From Deferrisoma camini S3R1 (GTDB lineage Bacteria > Desulfobacterota > Deferrisomatia > Deferrisomatales > Deferrisomataceae), in NCBI RefSeq assembly GCF_000526155.1, contig NZ_JAFN01000001.1:4074001-4138000 (forward strand): DNA of 64,000 nt, in the 5' to 3' direction. A model generated the notes under the pieces. That model ran no database searches. It was not told the origin of the DNA and saw only the letters and a list, made by a program, of their open reading frames with translations. The translations under genes and the position numbers were made by a program. Numbering within the stretch: the first letter of the stretch is position 1; each line of letters starts with the position of its first letter. Shown here piece by piece: positions 7,049 to 14,635 of the stretch.

Positions 7049-8554
7049 GTGACCGACCTGCCCGAGACCCGATCCCAGCCCCGCACCGTCAAGGAACTCC
7101 GGGCCCTGTACCGGGTGAGCCAGGCCGTGGGCGCCTCGCTCAACCTGACCGAGGCCGTGGAGCCGGTGCTGCGGATCCTGGCCGAGGAACTGGGCATGCA
7201 GCGGGGCACCCTGGCCCTGGCCGAGCCGGACAGCGGCGAGCTGGTGATCGAGGTGGCCCACGGCCTGACCCCGGCGGAGATCCGGAGGGGCCGGTACCGG
7301 GTGGGCGAGGGGGTGATGGGCCGGGTGCTCGAGCGGGGCGAGCCCATGGTGATCCCCAGCATCGGCGCCGAACCCCTGTTCCTCGATCGCACCGGCGCCC
7401 GGGCGGGCCTCGACCGGTCCCGGGTCGCGTTCCTGTGCGTGCCCGTGAAGCTGGGGGGGGAGACCGTGGGGGTGCTGTCCGCGGACCGGCTCCCCGCGGC
7501 CGGGGACGAGCTCGAGGACGACCTGCGGGTGCTGGAGGTGGTGGCGGCGCTCCTGGCCCAGGCCGTGCGGGTCCAGCGGATGCTCCGGGTGGACCGCAGG
7601 GCCCTGGAGGAGGAGAACCGCCGGCTCCGGGAGGCGTTCCAGGAGCGCTACGGCCCGGGGGCATGGGTGGGGGAGAGCCCGGCCCGCCGGGCCGTGTGGG
7701 ACCAGGTGCGGCTCGCCGCCCGGACCCGGGCCCCGGTCCTGATCACCGGCGAGGCGGGGACCGGCCGGGGGTTCGTGGCCCGGGCCATCCACGCGGCGTC
7801 GGCCGGAGAGCGCCCGTTCGTGGAGGTGGGCTGCGGCGGCCGGGACCCGACGGAGCTCGAAGCGGCCCTGTTCGGGCCCGGCGGCGCGGTGGAGCGGGCC
7901 CGGGGCGGCACGCTGTACCTGAAGGACGTGGAGCACCTTCCCCCGGACCTGCAGGGGGTGGCCCTGGCGGTGCTCAAGGCCGGCGGCCGGGCCGGCCCCC
8001 GGTTCGTGGCCTCGGCCGGGCCGGGACTGGCCGAGGCCGTGCGGCAGGGGCGGTTCCGGTCCGACCTGTACCGAAGATTGAGCGGGGTGCCGGTGCACGT
8101 GCCCTCCCTGGCCGAGGCCCGGGCCGACGTGGTGCCCCTGGCCCGGGTGTTCCTGGCCCGGGCGGCGGGCCCTGGGGCCCGGTTCCTCCCCGAGGCCGAG
8201 GCCGCCCTGCGGGAGCGGCCGTGGCCGGGCAACCTGGCCGAGCTGGAGGCGGCCGTGCGGGCCGCCGCGGCCCGGGCCGGGGGGGGCGACGTGGCCGCCG
8301 AGCACCTGCTTTCGCAGCCGGGCCGGGGGGAATCGCCGGTCACCCCCGAGGCCGTGATCGCCCGGTGGGTGGACGAACTGCTGGACCGGCCCCCACCGGG
8401 TGGGGTGTACCGGGCCTTGGTGGACCGGCTGGACCGGATCGCCGTGGCCCGGGCCCTGGAGCGGGCCGGGGGGGTGCGGATCCGGGCCGCGGAGCTGCTG
8501 GGCATCAACCGCAACACCCTCTACGCGAAGCTCGAGCGGATGACGAAACCGTGA
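7049..8554 (+). CDS. NifA/NtrC-like regulator with GAF domain and degenerate AAA+ domain
   Basis: A 501-residue protein in the layout of sigma-54 activators: a GAF sensor (about 17-178), a AAA+ region (about 205-400) and a Fis-type helix-turn-helix at the C terminus (RAAELLGINRNTLYAKLERM, 479-498). The AAA+ core is eroded. Walker A reads GEAGTGRG (234-241), with the ATP-binding lysine changed to arginine. The GAFTGA loop that touches sigma-54 is missing, ALFGPGGAVERARGG replacing it. Walker B reads GGTLYLKDVEHLP instead of the acidic LDE form. It should therefore bind DNA but not remodel sigma-54 polymerase. The frame is open back to 6896; I use GTG 7049 because the promoter lies at 6977-7005. 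Its stop overlaps the tgt start (GTGA). Confidence 0.85.
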   Translation: MTDLPETRSQPRTVKELRALYRVSQAVGASLNLTEAVEPVLRILAEELGMQRGTLALAEPDSGELVIEVAHGLTPAEIRRGRYRVGEGVMGRVLERGEPMVIPSIGAEPLFLDRTGARAGLDRSRVAFLCVPVKLGGETVGVLSADRLPAAGDELEDDLRVLEVVAALLAQAVRVQRMLRVDRRALEEENRRLREAFQERYGPGAWVGESPARRAVWDQVRLAARTRAPVLITGEAGTGRGFVARAIHAASAGERPFVEVGCGGRDPTELEAALFGPGGAVERARGGTLYLKDVEHLPPDLQGVALAVLKAGGRAGPRFVASAGPGLAEAVRQGRFRSDLYRRLSGVPVHVPSLAEARADVVPLARVFLARAAGPGARFLPEAEAALRERPWPGNLAELEAAVRAAAARAGGGDVAAEHLLSQPGRGESPVTPEAVIARWVDELLDRPPPGGVYRALVDRLDRIAVARALERAGGVRIRAAELLGINRNTLYAKLERMTKP

Positions 8555-9699
8555 GTTCACCGGTGACCTATCAGCTGATCCACCGGGACCGGGCCACCCG
8601 GGCCCGGGCCGGCGTGCTCCACACCCCCCACGGGTCGGTGGAGACCCCCGTGTTCATGCCGGTGGGCACCCAGGCGGCCGTGAAGACCGTGGACCCCGAC
8701 CTGGTGGCCCGCACCGGGGCGCGGATCGTGCTGGCCAACACCTACCATCTGCTGCTCCAGCCGGGCCCGGCCGTGGTCCGGCGGTGCGGCGGGCTCCACG
8801 GCTTCATGGGGTGGTCCGGCCCGATCCTCACCGACTCGGGGGGGTTCCAGGTGTTCAGCCTGCCGGGCCGGGTGATCGAGGAGGAGGGGGTTCGGTTCCC
8901 CCTGGAGAAGGGCGGCGGCAAGACCCTCGTCCTCACCCCCGAGGACTCGATCCGGACCCAGAACGACCTGGGTGCCGACATCATCATGGCGTTCGACGAG
9001 TGCATCCCGTTCCCGGCCGAGCACGGCTACGCTGCCGCGTCGGTGGAGCGCACCCTGCGGTGGGCCGAGCGGTGCCTCGAGGCCCACGGCCGCCCGGGGG
9101 ACCAGGCCCTGTTCGGCATCGTGCAGGGGTCGGTGTACCCGGATCTGCGGGAGCGGTGCGCCCGGGCCCTGGTGGCGATGGACTTCCCGGGTTACGCCGT
9201 GGGCGGGGTGAGCGTGGGCGAGGGCCACGAGCTGATGAAGCGGGCCGTGGAGATGTCGGAGCCGTTCCTGCCCGAGGGCAAGCCCCGGTACCTGATGGGG
9301 GTGGGCAAGCCCGAGGACGTGCTGGAGGCGGTGGAGCGGGGCATGGACATGTTCGACTGCATCATCCCGGCCAAGTTCGGCCGGGGCGGCACCCTGTTCA
9401 CCTGGACCGGGAAGATGCGCATCCGCCGGCCCCAGTACCGCAAGGACCGCTACCCGGTGGACACCTCGTGCGGGTGCCCCACCTGCCGCCGGTTCTCCCG
9501 GGCTTACCTCCACCACCTGTTCGAGGTGGACGAGCCCCTGGGCAAGGCCCTGGCCACGGTGCACAACCTGTCGTTCTACACCGAGCTGATGGCCCGGGCC
9601 CGGCGGGCGATCCTGGAGGACCGGTTCCGCGCCTTCAAGGACGAGTTCTACGCCGGGTACTTCGACCGGAGACGCCGGCCCGGCGACGGAGGGGCGTGA
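8551..9699 (+). CDS. tgt: Queuine tRNA-ribosyltransferase
   Basis: Exchanges guanine for preQ1 at the wobble position of GUN-anticodon tRNAs, in the queuosine pathway. The 382-residue length is typical. Motifs include TPVFMPVGTQAAVKTV, ANTYHLLLQPG, the base-recognition DSGGFQVFSL, FGIVQGSVYPDLRE, YAVGGVSVGEG and the zinc site CGCPTC followed downstream by histidine. The usual PTRNARNG segment is here PAKFGRGG, which keeps the general shape but is a noticeable variation. The GTG start at 8551 overlaps the preceding regulator stop, implying coupled translation. Other queuosine genes (queA, yajC/secDF neighbours) are not in the window. Confidence 0.93.
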   Translation: MSSPVTYQLIHRDRATRARAGVLHTPHGSVETPVFMPVGTQAAVKTVDPDLVARTGARIVLANTYHLLLQPGPAVVRRCGGLHGFMGWSGPILTDSGGFQVFSLPGRVIEEEGVRFPLEKGGGKTLVLTPEDSIRTQNDLGADIIMAFDECIPFPAEHGYAAASVERTLRWAERCLEAHGRPGDQALFGIVQGSVYPDLRERCARALVAMDFPGYAVGGVSVGEGHELMKRAVEMSEPFLPEGKPRYLMGVGKPEDVLEAVERGMDMFDCIIPAKFGRGGTLFTWTGKMRIRRPQYRKDRYPVDTSCGCPTCRRFSRAYLHHLFEVDEPLGKALATVHNLSFYTELMARARRAILEDRFRAFKDEFYAGYFDRRRRPGDGGA

Positions 9700-9727
9700 C
9701 CGGGCCGGCACTCACCCCCTGCGGATC

Positions 9728-9950
9728 TGTGGAAAAGTGGGGGAAAGTTGCGGCATGAAGCCGGTTTTTTCGCCGCCGCTGCGGCCGGCGGGGATGGTCG
9801 CAACTGTAACATGTGGAAATTGTTGGTGAAACGATATTTCTCTCGTGGTCGCACAAAAAAAGTGCAGTTTGGGCTCCGGGGCGACAGGACGCGGGTCCTC
9901 CGGTTCCTCCACAGGCTGTTCCACAGGTTATCCACAGATTCTGTGGACAC
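9728..9950. other. DnaA-box cluster in AT-richer intergenic DNA (possible replication origin)
   Basis: Between tgt and the convergent LarA-like gene lie six TCCACA/TGTGGA sites: 9728-9736, 9812-9820, 9904-9913, 9917-9925, 9928-9936 and 9942-9950. The fifth, TTATCCACA, is the exact DnaA-box consensus. The TCCACA cores at 9908, 9920 and 9931 are 11-12 bp apart, about one helical turn, and the last box is inverted. The 9800-9870 stretch is clearly richer in A and T than its surroundings and could be an unwinding element. This resembles oriC or another DnaA-loading region. The rightmost boxes reach into the 3' end of the neighbouring gene. Confidence 0.5.
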
Positions 9951-11103
9951 CTGGGGGGAGGTCCCGGGCGAGGACCGGGCTCACCCAAAACCGATCGAGG
10001 TGGGCGGTGTCGCGGATGCGCACGGCCCGCACCTCGCCCGGCTCCACGGCCAGGGAGTCGAGGGCCGCCTCCACGGCTCGATCCTCGTTCTCGGCCACGT
10101 AGGGCAGGCGGGCGGCCTCCAGAAACCCCGTGGCCCGGCAGTTGGCGTAGGTGGCCGGCCAGTCCACGTGCTCGGCCAGGCGGCGGGTGACCACGTCGGC
10201 ATACCCCACCCCGTTGGCGTTGCCGGCCGAGGCCGGGGTGAGCTCCAGGGCCACGATCCGGCGGATCCGGGGGGTGGCCCCGCACCCCGGGAACCGGCGC
10301 TCCATGCCGATGACGTGCAGATCCATGCCGGTGCCGGACACGTCCTTGCCGATGCGCTCCACCACCAGCAGGTCGAGCTCGTCCCAGGGAAGCCGGGGGG
10401 CGAGGCGGCGGGAGAGCTCCAGGAGCTCGTGCTCCTCCCGAGGCCAGGATCCGGGTTCCAGGACCCGCAGCTCCGCCACCCCGCCCCGGCCGTTGGGGAC
10501 CAGGGCCACGCCGAACGGTACCCGGCCCGACTCCAGCCAGAACCGAAGCACCGCGGGCAGGGCCTGGGCCGGCCCGTACCGGTGGACCGCGCGGGCGCTG
10601 CGGGCCTTGCCGAGCCCCACCGCGAGGAGCTTGGTGGGGCCGCTCTCCAGGACCCCCCGGAACGCGGTGTGGGGCTTGACCCGGTGCAGGGGCACCACGG
10701 CCCGGGCCTCGGCCGCGACCCGGTCGCACCACACCGGCAGGCCGGGGGCGGCCTCGCCCAGGCACACCACCTCCGGCCGGGACACCACCGGGGCCCCCAC
10801 CGCCTCGGGGGTGATGCCCATTCCCGCCAGGGTCCGGGCCTGCCCCTCGGCCGTGGCGCCGCCGTGGGTGCCCATGGCCGGCACCACGACCGGGTCGGCC
10901 CCTGCCTCGCGCAGGTGGGCCACCAGCTCGGCCACGAGATCGGGCAGACCGGGGATGTGGCGGCTCCCCACCGGCACGGCCACCGGCCCCCGGGGGGGCG
11001 GCGGGGCCTGGGCCAGGGCGCGGCGCAGGGCCTCAGCCGGATCGGCCAGCCGGGGGGAGGGAATCTCCTGTTCCACCGGGATCCACGGGATCGGCCCCTG
11101 CAT
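9928..11103 (-). CDS. LarA-superfamily (DUF2088) nickel-pincer racemase/epimerase homologue
   Basis: A 391-residue protein of the lactate racemase superfamily, whose characterised members use a nickel-pincer nucleotide to racemise or epimerise 2-hydroxyacids. Likely metal and cofactor residues are in AMGTHGGATAEGQ (His80), RVKPHTAFRG (His145), GPTKLLAVGLGK (Lys158/166) and AVHRYG (His174). It lacks the GYSGGRK motif of true LarA, so the substrate is probably not lactate. The ATG at 11103 follows a strong GGAGGAGG site. The stop codon TAA is formed by the outermost bases of a DnaA box. A second, canonical LarA is encoded at 49737; the cofactor genes larB, larC and larE are not in this window. 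Confidence 0.78.
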   Translation of the reverse strand: MQGPIPWIPVEQEIPSPRLADPAEALRRALAQAPPPPRGPVAVPVGSRHIPGLPDLVAELVAHLREAGADPVVVPAMGTHGGATAEGQARTLAGMGITPEAVGAPVVSRPEVVCLGEAAPGLPVWCDRVAAEARAVVPLHRVKPHTAFRGVLESGPTKLLAVGLGKARSARAVHRYGPAQALPAVLRFWLESGRVPFGVALVPNGRGGVAELRVLEPGSWPREEHELLELSRRLAPRLPWDELDLLVVERIGKDVSGTGMDLHVIGMERRFPGCGATPRIRRIVALELTPASAGNANGVGYADVVTRRLAEHVDWPATYANCRATGFLEAARLPYVAENEDRAVEAALDSLAVEPGEVRAVRIRDTAHLDRFWVSPVLARDLPPGVHRICG

Positions 11104-11228
11104 CACCTCCTCCGGTCTGCGACATCGTGATGAAAACAACTCCCTTGCCCAGTGCCTGCGCGGCGAATCTCGACGCCCGGCCGGAGGCGGGGCCCTTGCC
11201 CCGCCCTTCGGGGAATCGAGCCGGCCTC

Positions 11229-13319
11229 GTGGCCGGTGCGACGACCCGTTCCCCAACGGTTCGGGCCTCCTGGGCCGCGGCCCTGCGAAAGGGCCCGGTG
11301 GCCGTTGCGGTCATTCTATCGCTCTTTCTTCCCGGTGTCGTTCGGGCCGGGCTCTGGGACCGGGTGCCCACGGCCACCCCGGCCGAGGCCCGGTTCCGGG
11401 AGGCCCGGGCCCTCGAGGCCAGCGACCCGGCCGAGGCGATCGCGATCTACCGGGACCTGCTGGCCTGGGGATTCGAGCCGGCCGACGCGGTGCACGCGGC
11501 GTTGGGGCGGCTGCTGGCGCCCGAGGAGGCCGCGGCCCACTGGGAGGCGGTGGCCCGGGCCGACCCGGAGAGCCCCTACCTGCCCGAGGCCCTGGAGTTC
11601 CTGGCCCGGGCCGCGTTGGCAGGGGGACGACTGGGCGAGGCCGCCGGGCTGTTCGGGCGCCTGGCCCGGGTCGCCCCGGCCGAGGACTGGAAGGTGCGGG
11701 CCCTGGCGGGGCGGCTCGAGGCGCTCGTGGCCGCGGGGGAGGAGCGGGAGGCCCTGGGCCAGGCCGAGGTCCTGTGGGTGGAGTACGCCCACCGGCCCGA
11801 GGCCCGGGCAGCGGAGGAGGTGCTCGCCCGGGCGGGCGGGGGGGACCCGTTCCGGCCGGTGTCCGGGGAGCGGATCTTCCAGCGGGGCAGGGTGCTGCTG
11901 GACCGGGGCCGCCGGGAGGAGGCGGTGCGCACCCTGCGCGAGCTGCGGCGCCGGCTGATCCCCGGCAGCCGGATCACGCCCCGGGTGGATCTGGCACTTG
12001 GCAAGGCCCTGTACTTCCTGCGGCGCTACGAGGAGGCTCTGGCTCCCCTGGCCCGGGCGGCCCGCTCGCCCGAGGTGGGGGAGAAGGCCCGGTTTTACCG
12101 GGCCCGGTGCCTGTTCGGTCTGGACCGGGGGGACGAGGGGGCCCGGGATCTCGTGGCCCTGGCCCGGGAGCGGCCCCGGAGCCCCCGGGCCCCCCTGTAC
12201 CTGTACCAAGCGTACCGGGTGTTCGAGGGCCGCCGGATGTGGGCAGAGGCCGGCCGGGCCCGGCGCCGGCTGCTGGCCGCGTACCCCGGAAGCCGTGAGG
12301 CCCGGGACACCCGGTTCAACCTGGGATGGGAGGCGCTTCGCCGGGGCCGGTACGCCGAAGCGGCCGAGGCGTTTCGCCGCTCGGCCCGGGGGGCCCGGCC
12401 GGGGTGGGAACGGGCCCGGGGCCTGTACTGGGAGGCCCGGGCTCGGGCCCTGGGGGGCGACCGGGAGGGGGCCCTCCGGGTGCTGGACACCCTGGTCGCC
12501 GAGCATCCCCTGGGGTACTACGCGCTCCTGGCCCGGCGGTGGCGGGAGGGCGGGGGCCCCGGCACCCTGGACCTGCCCGACCCCCGGGTTCCCGGGCCGG
12601 TGGAGGTGGCGTTCTGGCCCCCGTCGGCCGAGGACCTGGTCCGGTCCGGCCGGGTGGGGGCCTACCTGCGGCTGGGCTTGGGGGAGGCGGCCCGGCGGCT
12701 GCTGAGTTCGGGCAAGGGCGGGGCCAGGATCCGGTACTGGGCCGGGGACTATGCCGGGGCGCTTCGAGCCGCTGGCCGGTCGTGGACCGACTGGCCGGCC
12801 GCCCCCCCGGAGCCCCTGTCGTCCGAGGGTCTGGCCTTTCCGGTGGCGTTCCCGGACGAGACCGCCCGGGCGGCCGGCGAGGCCGGGATCCACCCCCACC
12901 TGCTCCTGGCCCTGGCGCACACCGAGAGCCACTTCGACCCCCGGGCCTACTCGCCCTGGGAGGCCCGGGGCCTGACGCAGTTCATCCCGGCCACGGCCCG
13001 GGCCGTGGCCCGCCGCTTGGGCCGGGAGGGGTTCGAGCCCGAGGACCTGTTCGACCCGGGGGTGGCCCTGCGGTTCGGCGCACGCCACCTGCGGGACCTG
13101 CTGGACCGGTTCGACGGCGATCTGGTGGCGGCCGTGGCCGCCTACAACGCCGGCGCGGCCCCCGTGGCCCGGTGGAGGGAGCGCCAGGCCGGGGAGCCCC
13201 TGGACGCGTTCGTGGAGTCGATCCCGTACCGGGAGACCCGGCGGTACGTGAAGAAGGTGCTGACCGCCCTGGACGCCTACGACCGTATCGACCCGGAACG
13301 GGCGCTTCTGGGGCGGTGA
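11229..13319 (+). CDS. slt: Soluble lytic murein transglycosylase with N-terminal helical repeats
   Basis: Periplasmic enzyme that cleaves the MurNAc-GlcNAc bond of peptidoglycan. A hydrophobic export signal (VAVAVILSLFLPGVVRA) precedes a long alpha-helical TPR-like superhelix (to about residue 540) and a C-terminal goose-type lysozyme domain. In the latter, AHTESHFDPRAYSPWEARG holds the catalytic glutamate (about Glu566), followed by LTQFIPATA, AYNAG and SIPYRETRRYVKKVL, all typical of the Slt70 family. The start is uncertain. The frame is open to an ATG at 11127, but that lies 23 bp from the divergent gene and its region contains an 8-bp-stem hairpin (11186-11205), so I prefer GTG 11229. 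A shorter start at 11298 would lack the basic signal-peptide head. Confidence 0.85.
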   Translation: MAGATTRSPTVRASWAAALRKGPVAVAVILSLFLPGVVRAGLWDRVPTATPAEARFREARALEASDPAEAIAIYRDLLAWGFEPADAVHAALGRLLAPEEAAAHWEAVARADPESPYLPEALEFLARAALAGGRLGEAAGLFGRLARVAPAEDWKVRALAGRLEALVAAGEEREALGQAEVLWVEYAHRPEARAAEEVLARAGGGDPFRPVSGERIFQRGRVLLDRGRREEAVRTLRELRRRLIPGSRITPRVDLALGKALYFLRRYEEALAPLARAARSPEVGEKARFYRARCLFGLDRGDEGARDLVALARERPRSPRAPLYLYQAYRVFEGRRMWAEAGRARRRLLAAYPGSREARDTRFNLGWEALRRGRYAEAAEAFRRSARGARPGWERARGLYWEARARALGGDREGALRVLDTLVAEHPLGYYALLARRWREGGGPGTLDLPDPRVPGPVEVAFWPPSAEDLVRSGRVGAYLRLGLGEAARRLLSSGKGGARIRYWAGDYAGALRAAGRSWTDWPAAPPEPLSSEGLAFPVAFPDETARAAGEAGIHPHLLLALAHTESHFDPRAYSPWEARGLTQFIPATARAVARRLGREGFEPEDLFDPGVALRFGARHLRDLLDRFDGDLVAAVAAYNAGAAPVARWRERQAGEPLDAFVESIPYRETRRYVKKVLTALDAYDRIDPERALLGR

Positions 13320-13361
13320 GGCGGCCAAGCCGCTGGTGTCCATGCTGTGCATCCCCGAGGC

Positions 13362-13529
13362 GGTGGGGCTGGGGGCCCCTCCTTCGCTGAACGGCCTCGC
13401 AGGGGCCGCCTCGGCGCGGTCCGCTGCGGCGCGTGAGAGCACGCGCCGCGGCCGCTCCCCTGGCGCCGGGCGGCCCTGGCTGCTCGGCCGTCGCGCTTCG
13501 TCGGAGCCCCCAGCCCCACCGCCGCAATC
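13362..13529 (+). repeat. Palindromic repeat element, copy A
   Basis: A 168-bp element nearly identical, in the opposite orientation, to 46897-47063. The outer ends are inverted repeats (GGTGGGGCTGGGGGC at the left, its complement at the right), the arms remain partly complementary throughout, and the centre is a perfect 10-bp stem GCGGCGCGTG around AGAG (about 13426-13449). No open reading frame or transposase is evident. It looks like a MITE or large REP-type element, or a structured RNA. Confidence 0.8.
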
Positions 13530-13614
13530 GATATGCTTTCTTGCGGACTAGGCGGCTGGGCGGCGAGGCGAGGCCCGCCGAACGGCCAGCCTGTCGTCTG
13601 CCGCCTGATCCGGG

Positions 13615-13643
13615 TTGACACCGGTGCGGCCCTCCTCTATATG
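13615..13643 (+). promoter_or_regulatory. Sigma-70 type promoter of nfnAB
   Basis: TTGACA (13615-13620), 17-bp spacer, TATATG (13638-13643). The ATG at 13641-13643 is part of the -10 box and cannot be the start codon of nfnA. Confidence 0.78.
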
Positions 13644-13705
13644 TGCGCGCGGGAACTTTCTCAAACCCTGACTGGCCGGGTTTCGTTTCGGCGGGAGGAA
13701 AAGGC

Positions 13706-14563
13706 TTGTTTACCATCGTGGAAAAGCAAACCCTGGCGCCGACGGTCCACCGGATGGTGATCCGGGCCCCGGAGATCGCCCGGAAGCACCGGGCCGGCAA
13801 CTTCGTGATCCTGCGGATCCACGAGAAGGGGGAGCGGATCCCCCTGACCGTGGCCGACAAGGACCCCGAGGCGGGCACGATCACTTTGGTGTTTCAGGCC
13901 GTCGGCAAGACGACCAGCGAGCTGGCCACCCTGGAGGCGGGCGATGCGCTGCTGGACCTGGCCGGCCCCCTGGGCAAGCCCACCCACATCGAGAGGTTCG
14001 ACGGGGTCACGGTGTGCGTGGGCGGCGGCATCGGCGTGGCACCGGTGCACCCCATCGCCTGCGCCCTGAAGGAGGCCGGCAACCGGGTGATCTCGATCAT
14101 CGGCGCCCGCACCAAGGAGCTCCTCATCATGGAGGAGGAGATGCGGCGGGCCAGCGACGAGCTCTTCGTGGCCACCGACGACGGGTCCTACGGGCACCAC
14201 GGGTTCGTGACCGACGTGCTCAAGGACGTGATCGAACGGGAGGGCAAGGAGAACGTGGCCCTGGCCGTGGCCATCGGCCCGGTGCCCATGATGCGGGCCT
14301 GCTGCAAGGTCACCGAGCCCTACGGGGTGCACACCGTGGTGAGCCTGAACCCGATCATGGTGGACGCCACCGGCATGTGCGGGGCGTGCCGGGTGACCGT
14401 GGGCGGCCAGACCAAGTTCGCCTGCGTGGACGGCCCGGAGTTCGACGGTCACCAGGTGGACTTCGACGAGCTGTCCAAGCGGCTGAGGGCATACGTGGAG
14501 GACGAGCGCCGGGCCATGCAGATCTGGTCCGAGCAGCGGGCCGGCCACCGGTGCCACGGCTGA
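13706..14563 (+). CDS. nfnA: NADH-dependent reduced ferredoxin:NADP+ oxidoreductase subunit A
   Basis: The small subunit (285 residues) of the electron-bifurcating NfnAB complex, also annotated as sulfide dehydrogenase subunit beta. It carries FAD (RIPLTVAD), NAD(H) (CVGGGIGVAPVHPIA) and a [2Fe-2S] cluster bound by the cysteines of TGMCGACRV and FACVDGPEFDGH. The chosen start is TTG 13706, seven bases after GGGAGG and downstream of the promoter; it gives the family-like beginning FTIVEKQTLAPTVHRMVI. nfnB follows after 72 bp. Known role: reversible transfer of electrons among NADH, ferredoxin and NADPH in anaerobes; a sulfide or polysulfide activity has also been described for the family. Confidence 0.9.
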   Translation: MFTIVEKQTLAPTVHRMVIRAPEIARKHRAGNFVILRIHEKGERIPLTVADKDPEAGTITLVFQAVGKTTSELATLEAGDALLDLAGPLGKPTHIERFDGVTVCVGGGIGVAPVHPIACALKEAGNRVISIIGARTKELLIMEEEMRRASDELFVATDDGSYGHHGFVTDVLKDVIEREGKENVALAVAIGPVPMMRACCKVTEPYGVHTVVSLNPIMVDATGMCGACRVTVGGQTKFACVDGPEFDGHQVDFDELSKRLRAYVEDERRAMQIWSEQRAGHRCHG

Positions 14564-14635
14564 ACCCGTCGACCGGCTCCCCACCCGTCTGAGATCACGG
14601 CGGCCCGGCGCCGCCCGAACGGAGGGTTTTTGACC

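Noticed and set aside
7140-9758. Several long frames opposite or overlapping the regulator and tgt
   Set aside because: High GC suppresses stop codons in all frames. These have no motifs and the opposite frames carry clear domains.
13320-13530. A gene in the repeat region upstream of nfnAB
   Set aside because: Short open frames here have no ribosome site, and the sequence is an inverted-repeat element shared with 46897-47063.
13641-13643. ATG as start codon of nfnA
   Set aside because: It is part of the -10 box TATATG and would be upstream of the transcript start. The TTG at 13706 follows a good ribosome site.
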